A stretch of 41,135 nt of DNA from Mycobacterium simiae (GTDB taxonomy: Bacteria > Actinomycetota > Actinomycetes > Mycobacteriales > Mycobacteriaceae): NCBI RefSeq assembly GCF_008370645.1, contig NZ_VTZN01000028.1:1-41135 (forward strand), in the 5' to 3' direction. The first letter of the stretch is position 1; each line of letters starts with the position of its first letter. The notes under the pieces are model-generated. The model was given only the letters and a program-made list of their open reading frames with translations. It had not been told where the DNA came from and did not search any database. This document shows positions 1 to 8,753 of the stretch, piece by piece. The position numbers and the translations under genes are program-made.

Positions 1-128
1 CCGTCGAAGTCGCAATCGCTGCACGAGGACGGGATGTTTGCGAGGTCGACTGGCGGTTTCCGGCACCACCTGGAGCGCGGGAGACTCGTGTGTAGTTCTG
101 TCCGAACGGATCTCAAGCTGAGACGTAG

Positions 129-1475
129 ATGGCGGTAATGCGCGCCGCCCACGCAGGTCACAACTGCGCGGTGAGACGGTCCGAGGTAGCGTCGCCCCCC
201 CGCAGTTTCAACTTGCGTCACCTCGTTGACGTGCAGATGACTCCCGGTCACGCTGGACGGGTGACTGCCGTAGCCGATGCCATCACCCTCTTCGATACCG
301 AGTCCCTGCAAGATCCGTACCCGCTCTATGAGCGGATGCACGTTGTGGGCCCGGTCCACCGGATCGTTGACTCGGCGTTCTATGCCGTGTGCGGTTGGGA
401 CGCCGTCCATGACGTCCTGAGCCGTCCCGAGACGTTCTCCTCGAACCTGACCGCCACGATGACATATACAGCCGAAGGAACCGTCGAGCCGTTTTATATG
501 GACTCGCTCGGTGGTCCCACCCACGTACTCGCCACCGCCGATGATCCTGCCCACGCGCGGCACCGCAAGCTGTTGGTACGCCACTTGGCGGCCAAGCGGA
601 TTCGTGTCTTCGAGCAGTTAGTCGCCGATACGGCAGAGCGTCTATTACTCGACGGCCTGCAGGACGGGCGCATCGAATGGATGGGCGCTATGGCCAACCG
701 CCTGCCGATGATGGTTGTGGCTGAGCTCATCGGCATCCCGGACGCTGACGTCGCCCAGCTCGTTAAGTGGGGGTACGCGGCCACCCAGCTACTCGAAGGG
801 TTGGTCAGCCAAGAACAACTCGCCGCTGCGGGCATCGCCGTGATGGAACTCAGCGGCTACATCTTCGAGCAACTTGGCCGGGCGGCCGTCGACCCGCAGG
901 ACAACTTAATCGGTGAGCTTGCTGTCGCTTGCGAAGCGGGGGAAATCGACACGCTCACTGCCCAGATCATGATGGTCACCTTATTCGCAGCCGGGGGAGA
1001 GTCCACCGCCTCGTTGCTCGGCAGCGCGGCGTGGTTGCTCGCCAACCGTCCGGATATCCAACTACGCGTGCGAGAAAACCCCGAGCTGCTCGGTGCGTTT
1101 ATCGAGGAGACGTTGCGCTACGAGGCCCCCTTCCGGGGCCACTATCGGCATGTGCGAAGCGCCACCAGCCTGGCCGGCGTCGACCTCCCGGCTGATTCGC
1201 ACCTGTTGTTGTTGTGGGGAGCGGCCAACCGCGATCCGGCCCAATTTGAGACACCAGGCGCGTTTCGCCTCGACCGTGCAAGAGGCAACGGTCACATCAG
1301 TTTTGGCAAGGGCGCCCACTTCTGCGTCGGGGCCGCGCTGGCGCGCTTAGAGGCTCGTATCGTCTTACGACTCCTGGTCGACCGGACTTCGATAATCGAG
1401 GCAACCGATGTCGGACGATGGTTGCCAAGCATTTTGGTGCGCCGTCTCGAACATCTGGAATTGACCGTGAGATAG
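129..1475 (+). CDS. cyp144: Cytochrome P450 CYP144 family
   Basis: Heme-thiolate monooxygenase matching CYP144 (Rv1777) of M. tuberculosis. The heme-binding loop FGKGAHFCVGAALARLE carries the axial Cys399, the I-helix motif is AAGGEST, and the K-helix ExxR is in EETLRYEAP. The protein reads 448 residues from the ATG at 129, but similarity to CYP144 begins near the block LQDPYPLYERM, and the first 36 residues look unlike the family. ATG 237 (412 aa) or GTG 261 are realistic alternative starts; a shorter leaderless form of CYP144 has been described in M. tuberculosis. The substrate is not known. No redox partner gene is adjacent. Family assignment is firm; the start is uncertain. Confidence 0.93.
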   Translation: MAVMRAAHAGHNCAVRRSEVASPPRSFNLRHLVDVQMTPGHAGRVTAVADAITLFDTESLQDPYPLYERMHVVGPVHRIVDSAFYAVCGWDAVHDVLSRPETFSSNLTATMTYTAEGTVEPFYMDSLGGPTHVLATADDPAHARHRKLLVRHLAAKRIRVFEQLVADTAERLLLDGLQDGRIEWMGAMANRLPMMVVAELIGIPDADVAQLVKWGYAATQLLEGLVSQEQLAAAGIAVMELSGYIFEQLGRAAVDPQDNLIGELAVACEAGEIDTLTAQIMMVTLFAAGGESTASLLGSAAWLLANRPDIQLRVRENPELLGAFIEETLRYEAPFRGHYRHVRSATSLAGVDLPADSHLLLLWGAANRDPAQFETPGAFRLDRARGNGHISFGKGAHFCVGAALARLEARIVLRLLVDRTSIIEATDVGRWLPSILVRRLEHLELTVR

Positions 1476-1807
1476 CGGCGTTAGTGGCACGCAGTCGGTT
1501 TCCAGTAGCCGGGTCTATCGGACGACGAATACATACGGGGCATATGACCTCCTGAGGATCGCTCAGGCCAAGGGCGCCACCGTGGCGAAACGCGTTGCGC
1601 GAGGAATACCCGGCGCGATAGCCGCATTCGATGAACCTGGCCGAGCTTCCAGTCGATGGTGATCACCGCGGTGCGCCTACCTCGATGTTGCCGCGGAACG
1701 GACAACGCAGGTGACCACATCCACCCTGACGTTCATGCCAAGCCCCCCGGTTCCCATTACGCTGATCGACAAGAGCCGCTGCAACGCAAGGCATTACAGC
1801 GGAAATC
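1476..1807. other. Gap without a recognised gene
   Basis: About 330 bases between the end of CYP144 and the 3' end of the convergent Rv1778c-like gene. Open frames here on either strand have no recognisable protein family or good ribosome binding site. I see no RNA gene or clear terminator. Confidence 0.5.
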
Positions 1808-2254
1808 CTACGATGACGCGGATGGAAGGTTCCCGAGGGACACGATAAATGGCTCCACAGCGGTAGCCATCTCGTAGCCTTCGACCTCCACGCGCCACTC
1901 GTAAATTCCTGGTTCCAAAGGGATTCCGGGCGGGATGTTGAGGGCAAGCGGCATCCGAACCGCAGTGCCGGGAATGGCCCCAGGCATACGGCCCGCCTCA
2001 GCTGTGGCCTCAAACAGCAACCGCTGCGGCCCTTGCGCGCCCGCCACTATCACCGCATCACCGTCGGTGGTCAGCAATTGGCACGTCAGCCTGTGCGGCC
2101 GGTTGGTCTCGTCCCAGTCGATGTCCAAAAACAGCACCAAAGCAAAGGGAGGCGTGGGTGTTTGGCATTGTCGCCAACCCAGCCCCAGAGCGTGGACTTT
2201 GCCCGACTGGGGATCGGCCTGCGCTGCGTCAGCGAGCAACAGGCTGACCTTCAT
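1808..2254 (-). CDS. Conserved hypothetical protein, Rv1778c-like
   Basis: A 148-residue soluble protein beginning MKVSLLLADAAQADPQSGKV and matching the position and type of Rv1778c. It has no signal peptide or membrane segment. Alternating hydrophobic residues, with segments such as LVLFLDIDWDE and GIYEWRVEVEGYE, suggest a compact beta-sandwich. It may belong to the actinobacterial DUF6941 family, which I recall only loosely. The C-terminal part lies opposite spurious plus-strand frames. Function unknown. It is on the same strand as the upstream membrane protein gene but 224 bases away, so an operon is possible and not shown. Confidence 0.8.
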   Translation of the reverse strand: MKVSLLLADAAQADPQSGKVHALGLGWRQCQTPTPPFALVLFLDIDWDETNRPHRLTCQLLTTDGDAVIVAGAQGPQRLLFEATAEAGRMPGAIPGTAVRMPLALNIPPGIPLEPGIYEWRVEVEGYEMATAVEPFIVSLGNLPSASS

Positions 2255-2478
2255 GAGGCCCCTAACACCGTGGTCGACGATGCGTAGGTCAACACGGGAT
2301 GCCGCCCTTGGATTGCTGCGCCATGAAATTCACGAGATCCTATCTTGGTCCCAATCCGTCGCAAAGCTGACAACAAGAACGGTCGGCACCGCAGCTGCCT
2401 CCACCGATCCACTCGTCGGCAGGATAATACGCCCCACCCGAACGGTACTGGTGCGAAAGCTTGGCAGTAGCCGCGCGG

Positions 2479-4332
2479 TTACTTACCGGGCGGCAGCTCG
2501 CGCGGGCCTTCCGCAGAGCGCAGCTCAGCCGGCCGGTCCTGCTCGACCAGCTCGCGCCGGCCCTGCCGCCCGCTGGATCCAACCGACAGCGCCACCTCTG
2601 TGGGAGCTACCTGATGCAATGTGCGCTGCTGCTCGCTGCCGCCTAGCTGATCGTAGTTTCTGCTATACGCTTCGTCATCGGCCCGACCGCGTGACGATGT
2701 GACCCGGTTGATGTCGGCGGGGGCGTCGTCAACCCGGGGCTGGAGCGCTGGTAGGTCGTTTCTGCTGCTGGAGCTGTCCGCGCTGTTAGAGCTTTCGGAA
2801 TTAACAGTCACCTTTCGCGTGCGTTTGAACGAAAACGCGATTTCTTCGACCTCTTCGAACACCTGACGCGCCGTACGTAACGGCTGAGTGGTGTTGTCGA
2901 TCACCCGCGCAACGAACGGGGGTACCAGCGGTCGAATCCACCGCGCTGCAGCTTTGGTGGCATCTGGAATGGACGGGATCAGCGACGTCGCGCGGTCGTT
3001 TGCGTGGGCTTCCCCGGTGCCGTCAGGCACAACCTGCGCCGGAAGATGGTTTGGGGCCACCGAGGAAGCGTCTTGCGCCCCCGCAGGCAATTGGGCGACA
3101 GCGCGGCTGGCCGCTTCCGCTTCGGCGGCGATAGGCAGATACATATCTTCCTCCACTTCCTCGACTGGCTCGAAGGCACGCTCCGACGAAGCGCGCACGG
3201 GAGCCTCTAGCGCTTCAACGACGCGACGGCGCTGCTGCTCGCGGTCGATCTCGGCTTGGGCCTCGATCGCCAGGCGGGTCTGAGTGAGTTGATGCTCGGC
3301 CCACATGATTTCGGCTGCGCTGCGAATCTCTGCACGTTTGATCGCGATGGCGGTGTCAGCTTCCAGCTCGGCACGTTCGCGCTGGGCGCGTGCTGCCGCA
3401 TGACGATCCTGCGTCGTCTCACCGCGCCATAGCCGCAGAATCAACGGGAGTAGATACACCAGCGCGAAGAAAGCAATGGTTAGCATCCGCAGCACAAACC
3501 CACCCGTGCTGGCCAGCGTCAGGTCATTCATGGTGACCCAGCGGGCGGCAAGCCCATGGCCGGCACCGGAGACGACTGCTCGGCGCGCCGCGGTAAGTGC
3601 CTGCTCGTCCTGCTGGACCCTGGTGGCAATGTCGGGCGCCTGCCGGTCGCGAGCCGCCAATGCGCTGTCTAGTTCACGCTGTGCATCGGCGAGAAGCTGG
3701 TTCGCCGTTCGTGTTTCGGGTCCCTGCCCGGGAACCCCGGTAATCCTGGTCTGCGGGCAACCCGGCGTGGGATTGTATTCGCAACGCGCCACCACCAGCG
3801 CCTTGTCCAGGTGCCCGCGGGCCTGTTCGACCGCGTTGTCTAGGGCAGCGCGCGTATCGCGCGACTGCTGAAGCGATGCCGATGCCTGTGCCACGGACGG
3901 CGCAGAATCGGCACTACGCAGCGCCCGTTCGTCCAGACGCTGGTCGATCGAACTGGAAAACGCAACGAGCGCGGCGAGCTCGCCCACGACGACGCCCACA
4001 GCCAGAGCCACCCCAGCACGTCCGGCCGTACCGGGCCACGTCCGGGTAGGTCCGCTGACGGTCTCGCGGCTCACGGCGCCGACCAGCAAGCCGAAGACCA
4101 GGGCTACTGCAACGACGGCCCAGCGGGGCCAGCCTGCCGACTCGCTTGCGACCAAGTCCGCAACGAGCCCAGCCAACACGGTTCCGAATGCCACGACCGT
4201 GCCGGCCACGGCGTGGGTGGCCCGCTCGTGGCGCTCACCGAGTTCACCCCAGTGTCCGCCGCCGAGCCAGCTGAGCAGCCCCTCGATGCGTGCTACTTTC
4301 GGGCGCTCAGCAGGGTTTTCGTGGGCACACAT
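2479..4332 (-). CDS. DUF4407-type integral membrane protein, Rv1779c-like
   Basis: A 617-residue membrane protein from the ATG at 4332, which has GGAG four bases upstream; a GTG at 4386 would add 18 residues but is less well placed. Three hydrophobic segments lie near residues 40-62, 70-87 and 105-125, followed by a long Ala/Gln/Arg-rich helical region (about 130-275) typical of coiled coil. A fourth membrane segment (MLTIAFFALVYLLPLILRLW) follows, then a second charged helical stretch and a low-complexity Ser/Pro/Glu tail. This order, membrane-coil-membrane-coil, is that of DUF4407 proteins. Two cysteines sit in the presumed extracytoplasmic region (CEYNPTPGC). The biochemical role is not known. 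It is divergent from the Rv1780-like gene. Confidence 0.82.
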   Translation of the reverse strand: MCAHENPAERPKVARIEGLLSWLGGGHWGELGERHERATHAVAGTVVAFGTVLAGLVADLVASESAGWPRWAVVAVALVFGLLVGAVSRETVSGPTRTWPGTAGRAGVALAVGVVVGELAALVAFSSSIDQRLDERALRSADSAPSVAQASASLQQSRDTRAALDNAVEQARGHLDKALVVARCEYNPTPGCPQTRITGVPGQGPETRTANQLLADAQRELDSALAARDRQAPDIATRVQQDEQALTAARRAVVSGAGHGLAARWVTMNDLTLASTGGFVLRMLTIAFFALVYLLPLILRLWRGETTQDRHAAARAQRERAELEADTAIAIKRAEIRSAAEIMWAEHQLTQTRLAIEAQAEIDREQQRRRVVEALEAPVRASSERAFEPVEEVEEDMYLPIAAEAEAASRAVAQLPAGAQDASSVAPNHLPAQVVPDGTGEAHANDRATSLIPSIPDATKAAARWIRPLVPPFVARVIDNTTQPLRTARQVFEEVEEIAFSFKRTRKVTVNSESSNSADSSSSRNDLPALQPRVDDAPADINRVTSSRGRADDEAYSRNYDQLGGSEQQRTLHQVAPTEVALSVGSSGRQGRRELVEQDRPAELRSAEGPRELPPGK

Positions 4333-4569
4333 GAGACTCCAAACACCTCCAAGTACTCCAGCGTGGCAGGCCGCCACCCAACACACGAATCAAAACGGCT
4401 CCTTGTGGCGTTGTTCACAACTCGGCGCGAACGTTGCGGATCACACCGCGCACCATCCGTCGCGTCGGCTGGCTACCCTGGCCGTCTTAGCCGTCTTTGC
4501 CGTCAATTTCCTGCGACGCGAAGCGGATCAGCAACCGTTACCGCAGCTGACATGAGACGGTATAAACCT

Positions 4570-5133
4570 ATGCACAATCACGACCACCTGACCTACGAAG
4601 AGTTTGGCCGCAGATTCTTCGAGATTGCCGTCACCCCGGAACGCGTCGCGGCTGCGTTCGCCGAAATCGCTGGCAGCGAATTCGCCATGGAACCGATCGC
4701 CCAAGGCCCCGGAGGGATCGCTAAGGTCAGCGCGAACGTCAAGATCAACGAGCCGCGGGTGACTCGGAAGCTGGGCGACCTCATTACGTTCGTCATCCAC
4801 ATCCCCTTGTCGATCGATCTTCTGCTCGATCTGCGGCTCGACAAGCAACGCTTCAAGGTTGCCGGGGACATCGCGCTGCGCGCTACCGCACGGGCTGCCG
4901 ATCCGCTGCTGCTGATTGTCGATGTCTCCAAACCACGCCCGTCGGACATCACCGTCAATGTGTCGTCCAAGTCGATCCGGGGCGAGGTCTTGCGCATTCT
5001 GGCCGGTGTTGACGGTGAAATTCGGCGGTTCATTGCGCTCTACGTCGCTGAAGAAATCGACTCTCCGCAGTCACAAGCTGCGCAGGTCATCGACGTGGCC
5101 ACTCAGTTGGACGCCGCCTGGAAAGGGATATAG
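4570..5133 (+). CDS. Conserved hypothetical protein, Rv1780-like
   Basis: A 187-residue protein starting MHNHDHLTYEEFGRRFFEIA; the length equals that of Rv1780. The reading frame is open much further upstream (to 4213), but that part overlaps the DUF4407 gene on the other strand and has no family character. ATG 4552 would add six residues. The protein has no signal peptide. It contains a beta-rich middle with long hydrophobic strands (LITFVIHIPLSIDLLLDLRL, PLLLIVDVSKP) and a helical C terminus, suggestive of a lipid- or ligand-binding fold, but I recognise no catalytic motif. A perfect inverted repeat overlaps its stop codon. Confidence 0.85.
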   Translation: MHNHDHLTYEEFGRRFFEIAVTPERVAAAFAEIAGSEFAMEPIAQGPGGIAKVSANVKINEPRVTRKLGDLITFVIHIPLSIDLLLDLRLDKQRFKVAGDIALRATARAADPLLLIVDVSKPRPSDITVNVSSKSIRGEVLRILAGVDGEIRRFIALYVAEEIDSPQSQAAQVIDVATQLDAAWKGI

Positions 5134-5156
5134 CCGGTTTTGGCAATCCGGCTATA
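5129..5156 (+). terminator. Hairpin at the end of the Rv1780-like gene
   Basis: A perfect 9-bp inverted repeat, TATAGCCGG and CCGGCTATA, separated by a 10-base loop. It includes the stop codon of the Rv1780-like gene. There is no T-tract after it, as is common for mycobacterial hairpin terminators. It could serve both converging transcripts. Confidence 0.5.
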
Positions 5157-5263
5157 CGGCAGCTGGATTCGGCACAGCAGCGCTGGCGATGTTGGACTAT
5201 CACCGAGCACGACCAGCCGAAATTCATCAAATTGCAGGGCCGCGGTAGAGGCGGGATCCGCCT

Positions 5264-5386
5264 GAAAAGTGCTGCCGCGGAGTTGAATTGACGATCATCG
5301 ACATGGGCCGCGTACCGATGCACCAAATCGCTTAATGCCGCCCGGTCGGTCAGCGGAACAGGTGGGGGTAACTCGGAGAACGTCAA
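5264..5386 (-). pseudogene. 5' stump of a SnoaL-like (NTF2-fold) gene
   Basis: About 40 codons that read like the N terminus of a SnoaL-type polyketide cyclase/dehydratase protein, with the typical helix LTDRAALSDLVHRYAAHVDD. The start would be a TTG at 5386 that overlaps the TGA stop of the LLM gene, an arrangement of translational coupling. After residues NSAAALF the family similarity stops, and the frame runs on as arginine/proline-rich sequence into the end of the convergent Rv1780-like gene. Most of the gene (a normal domain is about 130 residues) is therefore missing. Likely a deletion remnant left when this junction with the Rv1780 region formed. Confidence 0.6.
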
Positions 5387-6270
5387 GCGGCCAACGCCAA
5401 CCGCTGTGCGCACGCGGAGAGGACATCTTTGGCCTGCTCGATATCGGGGATCGACGGCATGGCCAACACGATCCGGTCGGCGCCTTGATCGATCAGGCGG
5501 GCTGCGCGTTCGCTGTCGATCTTGGTCACCGCGTGGCCCCGCGAAACCTCCAGCAGTGCCGGATCACGCCCGGTTGAGAATGCCTCCTCACGCATCAGCG
5601 CGATCAGCGTTGCGAGCTGCGGCCCGGCCACGCCGAGCGACTGGAAGCCAACGCCGAAGCGGCCGGCCCGGCGCGCAGCTGCCCGGCTATGCCCACCGAT
5701 GTGAAGGGGAAGTTGTCCAACGGGTTTGGGGTAACACATAACGTTGGCAAAGCTGAAGAACTCGCCCCGGTGGGAGGCTCCGTACGGCTGGTCGGCCCAC
5801 AATGCCCGCAGCACAGCCAACTGTTCGTCGGCCCTACGTCCCCGGCTGTCGAACGCGGCCCCGCACGCCTCGAGTTCTTCTTTCAGCCATCCCACGCCCA
5901 CGCACAGCCGAAGTCTGCCGCCGGAGAGGAAGTCAACGGTAGCGGCCCGCTTGGCCAACACCACCGGATGATGGTTGGGCAGCACCAACACCCCGGTAGC
6001 CAGCCCGAGCCGCGCCGTGCGGCCGGCGAGGAACGCCAGCAGGTCGAGTGGGTCGGGGATCGGACAGTCCGCGGGCAATCCAACCCGTCCAGAACCGTCG
6101 TACGGGTACACGCTGTCGTATTCGGTGACGAGAACAGTGTGTTCGACGACGATGATCGATTCGAAGCCGCATGCTTCCAGGTGCAGCGCGAAGGCGGTCA
6201 TCCAGTCCGGGTCCGCCGTGAGCCCCCCGGCCACCGGCGCGACAACTCCCACTTTCAGAGGGACCTCCAT
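5383..6270 (-). CDS. LLM-class F420-dependent oxidoreductase
   Basis: A luciferase-like monooxygenase family (TIM barrel) protein of 295 residues from the ATG at 6270; the open frame extends to 6375 but only by overlapping malQ. Diagnostic segments are the N-terminal strand VGVVAPVAGG, ARLGLATGVLVLPNHHPVVL, TVDFLSGGRLRLCVGVGW and LPLHIGGHS, all characteristic of the mycobacterial F420-dependent LLM group. It starts 25 bases after the malQ stop on the same strand, so co-transcription is likely. Its stop overlaps the start of the SnoaL-like stump. I recall no gene of this kind between Rv1780 and malQ in M. tuberculosis. The substrate is unknown. Confidence 0.85.
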   Translation of the reverse strand: MEVPLKVGVVAPVAGGLTADPDWMTAFALHLEACGFESIIVVEHTVLVTEYDSVYPYDGSGRVGLPADCPIPDPLDLLAFLAGRTARLGLATGVLVLPNHHPVVLAKRAATVDFLSGGRLRLCVGVGWLKEELEACGAAFDSRGRRADEQLAVLRALWADQPYGASHRGEFFSFANVMCYPKPVGQLPLHIGGHSRAAARRAGRFGVGFQSLGVAGPQLATLIALMREEAFSTGRDPALLEVSRGHAVTKIDSERAARLIDQGADRIVLAMPSIPDIEQAKDVLSACAQRLALAA

Positions 6271-6295
6271 GGCAACCGAAGCTAACAGGCGAGCC

Positions 6296-8440
6296 CTAAC
6301 TAGCGGCGGAGGCCAGTTGGTCACGAACCGCACGCACCAAGTTGGCCGCCCTTGGGTTGGTGAAGATTTCCTCAAGCAACACCGGCTTGCCGTCGGGGCC
6401 GGTCAGCGGAACCCGCCAGTTCGGGTACTCGTCGGTGGTCCCCGGTTGATTCTGCGTCCGACGGTCACCGACCGCGTCGGTCAGTGCTACTCCCAACAGG
6501 CGCGACGGTGTCCGGCATAAGAACCGGTAGAGGGCGACAACGATTTGTTCGGCATCGGCCTCGGCCCGCTCGTCTAGCAGGCCTACTCGACGTAACTCCG
6601 CAATCCACGCCGCCTGCCCGGCCCGGTCCGCCTCGATCTCGCAATCCACCGGCCGCGTCAACAAACCCAGTGCCTCCCGCAGCCGCACATGATCGCCGGC
6701 CAGATAGCCAACGGTCGGCGGCAGGTCGTGAGTGGTTACCGCCGACAAGCAGTACTCGCGCCAGCGCTCGGCCGGCAACGGATCGCCATTTCCCTCCCGA
6801 TCCAGCTCAAACCACAGGATCGAGGTGCCCAGCAGGCCACGCAGCAATAAGTAGTCGCGCACCCACGGTTCGACGGTGCCGAGATCCTCGCCGACGACGA
6901 CCGCTCCAGCGCGGTGCGCTTCCAATGCGACAATGCCGATCATCGCCTCATGGTCGTAGCGCACATAGGTGCCCTGCGTGGGCACTGCTCCCTCGGGGAT
7001 CCACCACAGCCGGAACAGCCCGATGATGTGGTCGATCCGTACCCCGCCGGCGTGCCGCAAGACCGCTCGGATGAGCGCTCGAAACGGCCGATACTCTTGC
7101 TCGTCAAGGCGGTCGGGCCGCCAAGGCGGCTGCGACCAGTCCTGACCGAGTTGATTGAACTCATCCGGCGGTGCGCCTGCGGTGACACCCTGTGCAAGCA
7201 CATCTTGTAAAGCCCATGCGTCGGCCCCGTTCCGGTGAACGCCGACTGCGAGGTCGTGCATGATGCCCAGCGACATCCCGGCTCGAGTCGCCTGCGACTG
7301 CGCGGCCGCCAGCTGCTCGTCGAGTTGCCACTGCAACCAGCGGTGGAAGTCGACGGCGTCGGCATGTTTCTCGGCGAAGTCGGCAACCCCTGGCGCGTCC
7401 GGACGCCGCAGCGATGTGGGCCACCGGCGCCAGTCGCCGCCATATGTCTCAGCCAACGCCGACCAGGTGGCGAAGTCATCCAAAGCGCGTCCTTCCCGGG
7501 ACCGGAAAGCGGCGTAGGCCAATTCGCGCCCCGCTGTCCGCGGCAACCGGTAAACCAATTCCAACGCCGCACGCTTGGCCGTCCACGCGCTGTCCCGGTC
7601 AATGGTGTCGCGCTGGTCAGCCCGGCGCTGCACCTCCGCGCGCAGCTGTCGAACCCGCCCGCGCTTGGGTAGGCCGACAAACTCCGCAACGGCCTCCACC
7701 CGAAGATAGAGCGGGTTGAAAAAGCGACGTGATGTCGGCAAGTAGGGCGACGGCTCCATCGGTGCTGTCGGTGTCGCGGCGTGCAGCGGATTGACCAGCA
7801 CGTAGTCGGCGCCGTGGCGGTAGGCCGACCACACCGCCAGGTCAGCCAAGTCGCCGAGGTCGCCGACCCCCCATGACTGACGTGACCGCACACTATAAAG
7901 CTGGGTGACCAGGCCCCAGGCTCGACGGGCGCCGAGTGTTTCAGGCAGACCAAGCCAATCCGGGGTGACGATGAGGGCCGTGCTGGTCTCGGCGTCGCCG
8001 GACCGTAGATGTACGCGGTGGTAGCCGAGCGGCAGGTCCGTGGGCAGCATGAAGCTGGCTTCGCCGATCCAGCGTCCATCCAGATCGAACGGCGGGGCGA
8101 AATTGTCGATCTGATGTACTCCGCCGCGCACCGTACCGTCCTCCAGCTGCAACCACACGTCAGCGGGAGCTCCATGAGTGACATGCACCCAAAAACGCGC
8201 CGGCACGCCAGCTCGCGCGACGATGGCGGGCGGCATCCCACGCGCCCAATATGACCGGAGTTGGGTAGCCAGGGCCGTATTGCGCTCCTGCTCCGTGCCC
8301 GCGGCAACGCCGAAAGCAGCCAGAACCGCCACCAGCGTGGCTTCCGAGACGAGCACGTGCTGGTCTTTCCAGTCCCGGTATTGAGTGGCAATGCCAAATC
8401 GGCGGGCAAGTTCGACCAGCGAGGGCGCGAGCTCAGTCAT
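6296..8440 (-). CDS. malQ: 4-alpha-glucanotransferase (amylomaltase)
   Basis: GH77 enzyme that transfers alpha-1,4-glucan segments between oligosaccharides in cytosolic maltodextrin and glycogen metabolism. Counting from the ATG at 8449 (717 aa), the catalytic nucleophile is Asp473 in GVRIDHIIGLFR, the acid/base is Glu521 in VVGEDLGTVE and the transition-state stabiliser is Asp575 in TTHDLPPTVGY; the conserved NQPGTTDEYPNWR lies at 667-679. An N-terminal beta-rich extension of about 150 residues precedes the barrel, as in E. coli-type MalQ. I prefer the ATG at 8440 (714 aa, MTELAPSLVELARRFG), the usual N terminus in relatives. It is divergent from eccB5 and lies upstream of the LLM gene on the same strand. 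Confidence 0.95.
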   Translation of the reverse strand: MTELAPSLVELARRFGIATQYRDWKDQHVLVSEATLVAVLAAFGVAAGTEQERNTALATQLRSYWARGMPPAIVARAGVPARFWVHVTHGAPADVWLQLEDGTVRGGVHQIDNFAPPFDLDGRWIGEASFMLPTDLPLGYHRVHLRSGDAETSTALIVTPDWLGLPETLGARRAWGLVTQLYSVRSRQSWGVGDLGDLADLAVWSAYRHGADYVLVNPLHAATPTAPMEPSPYLPTSRRFFNPLYLRVEAVAEFVGLPKRGRVRQLRAEVQRRADQRDTIDRDSAWTAKRAALELVYRLPRTAGRELAYAAFRSREGRALDDFATWSALAETYGGDWRRWPTSLRRPDAPGVADFAEKHADAVDFHRWLQWQLDEQLAAAQSQATRAGMSLGIMHDLAVGVHRNGADAWALQDVLAQGVTAGAPPDEFNQLGQDWSQPPWRPDRLDEQEYRPFRALIRAVLRHAGGVRIDHIIGLFRLWWIPEGAVPTQGTYVRYDHEAMIGIVALEAHRAGAVVVGEDLGTVEPWVRDYLLLRGLLGTSILWFELDREGNGDPLPAERWREYCLSAVTTHDLPPTVGYLAGDHVRLREALGLLTRPVDCEIEADRAGQAAWIAELRRVGLLDERAEADAEQIVVALYRFLCRTPSRLLGVALTDAVGDRRTQNQPGTTDEYPNWRVPLTGPDGKPVLLEEIFTNPRAANLVRAVRDQLASAAS

Positions 8441-8449
8441 GGCGCCCAT

Positions 8450-8753
8450 CTTGCGTGCTAAACCCGTGTGTGCGGAACGCGGGGCGAGTTGGCTTATCCC
8501 AGAACATGCCGGACGGCGTCGTTGCCTAGCAGGTCAGCGCCCTCGAGCCGAGGGTGAACGATTCGACGCGCCGACTCGGCGATTGGTCGCTACCATGCCA
8601 AGAAGACACGACGAGTCCTTGGGGGATCCAGTGCGGTCGACGCCGCATGGCGAGGTCTGTTTTAATGCCCTACGGTTATCGGTGTGTTCTGCGATTCGCC
8701 AAATATCCAGGGCAATTCCCAGGCGTTCTGAACAGACCGGAAGGTGATCTAAC
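8450..8753. promoter_or_regulatory. Divergent intergenic region, malQ / eccB5
   Basis: About 300 bases between two divergent genes, so it must hold promoters for malQ and for the start of the ESX-5 operon. The eccB5 start has a good ribosome binding site (GGAAGGTGA, seven bases before GTG 8754). I could not settle on a single -10/-35 pair. No gene is evident. Confidence 0.45.

Noticed and set aside
3..95. Open frame at the left edge ending at TAG 93-95, possibly the 3' end of an upstream gene.
   Set aside because: Only 30 codons are visible, with no recognisable family; could be chance in GC-rich DNA.
1175..1183. Degenerate third Walker A (GRRECGRTT, residue numbers of EccC5) as evidence of an inactive motor.
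   Set aside because: From memory the same sequence occurs in EccC5 of M. tuberculosis; degenerate later ATPase domains are normal for EccC proteins. Positions given are residues, not bases.
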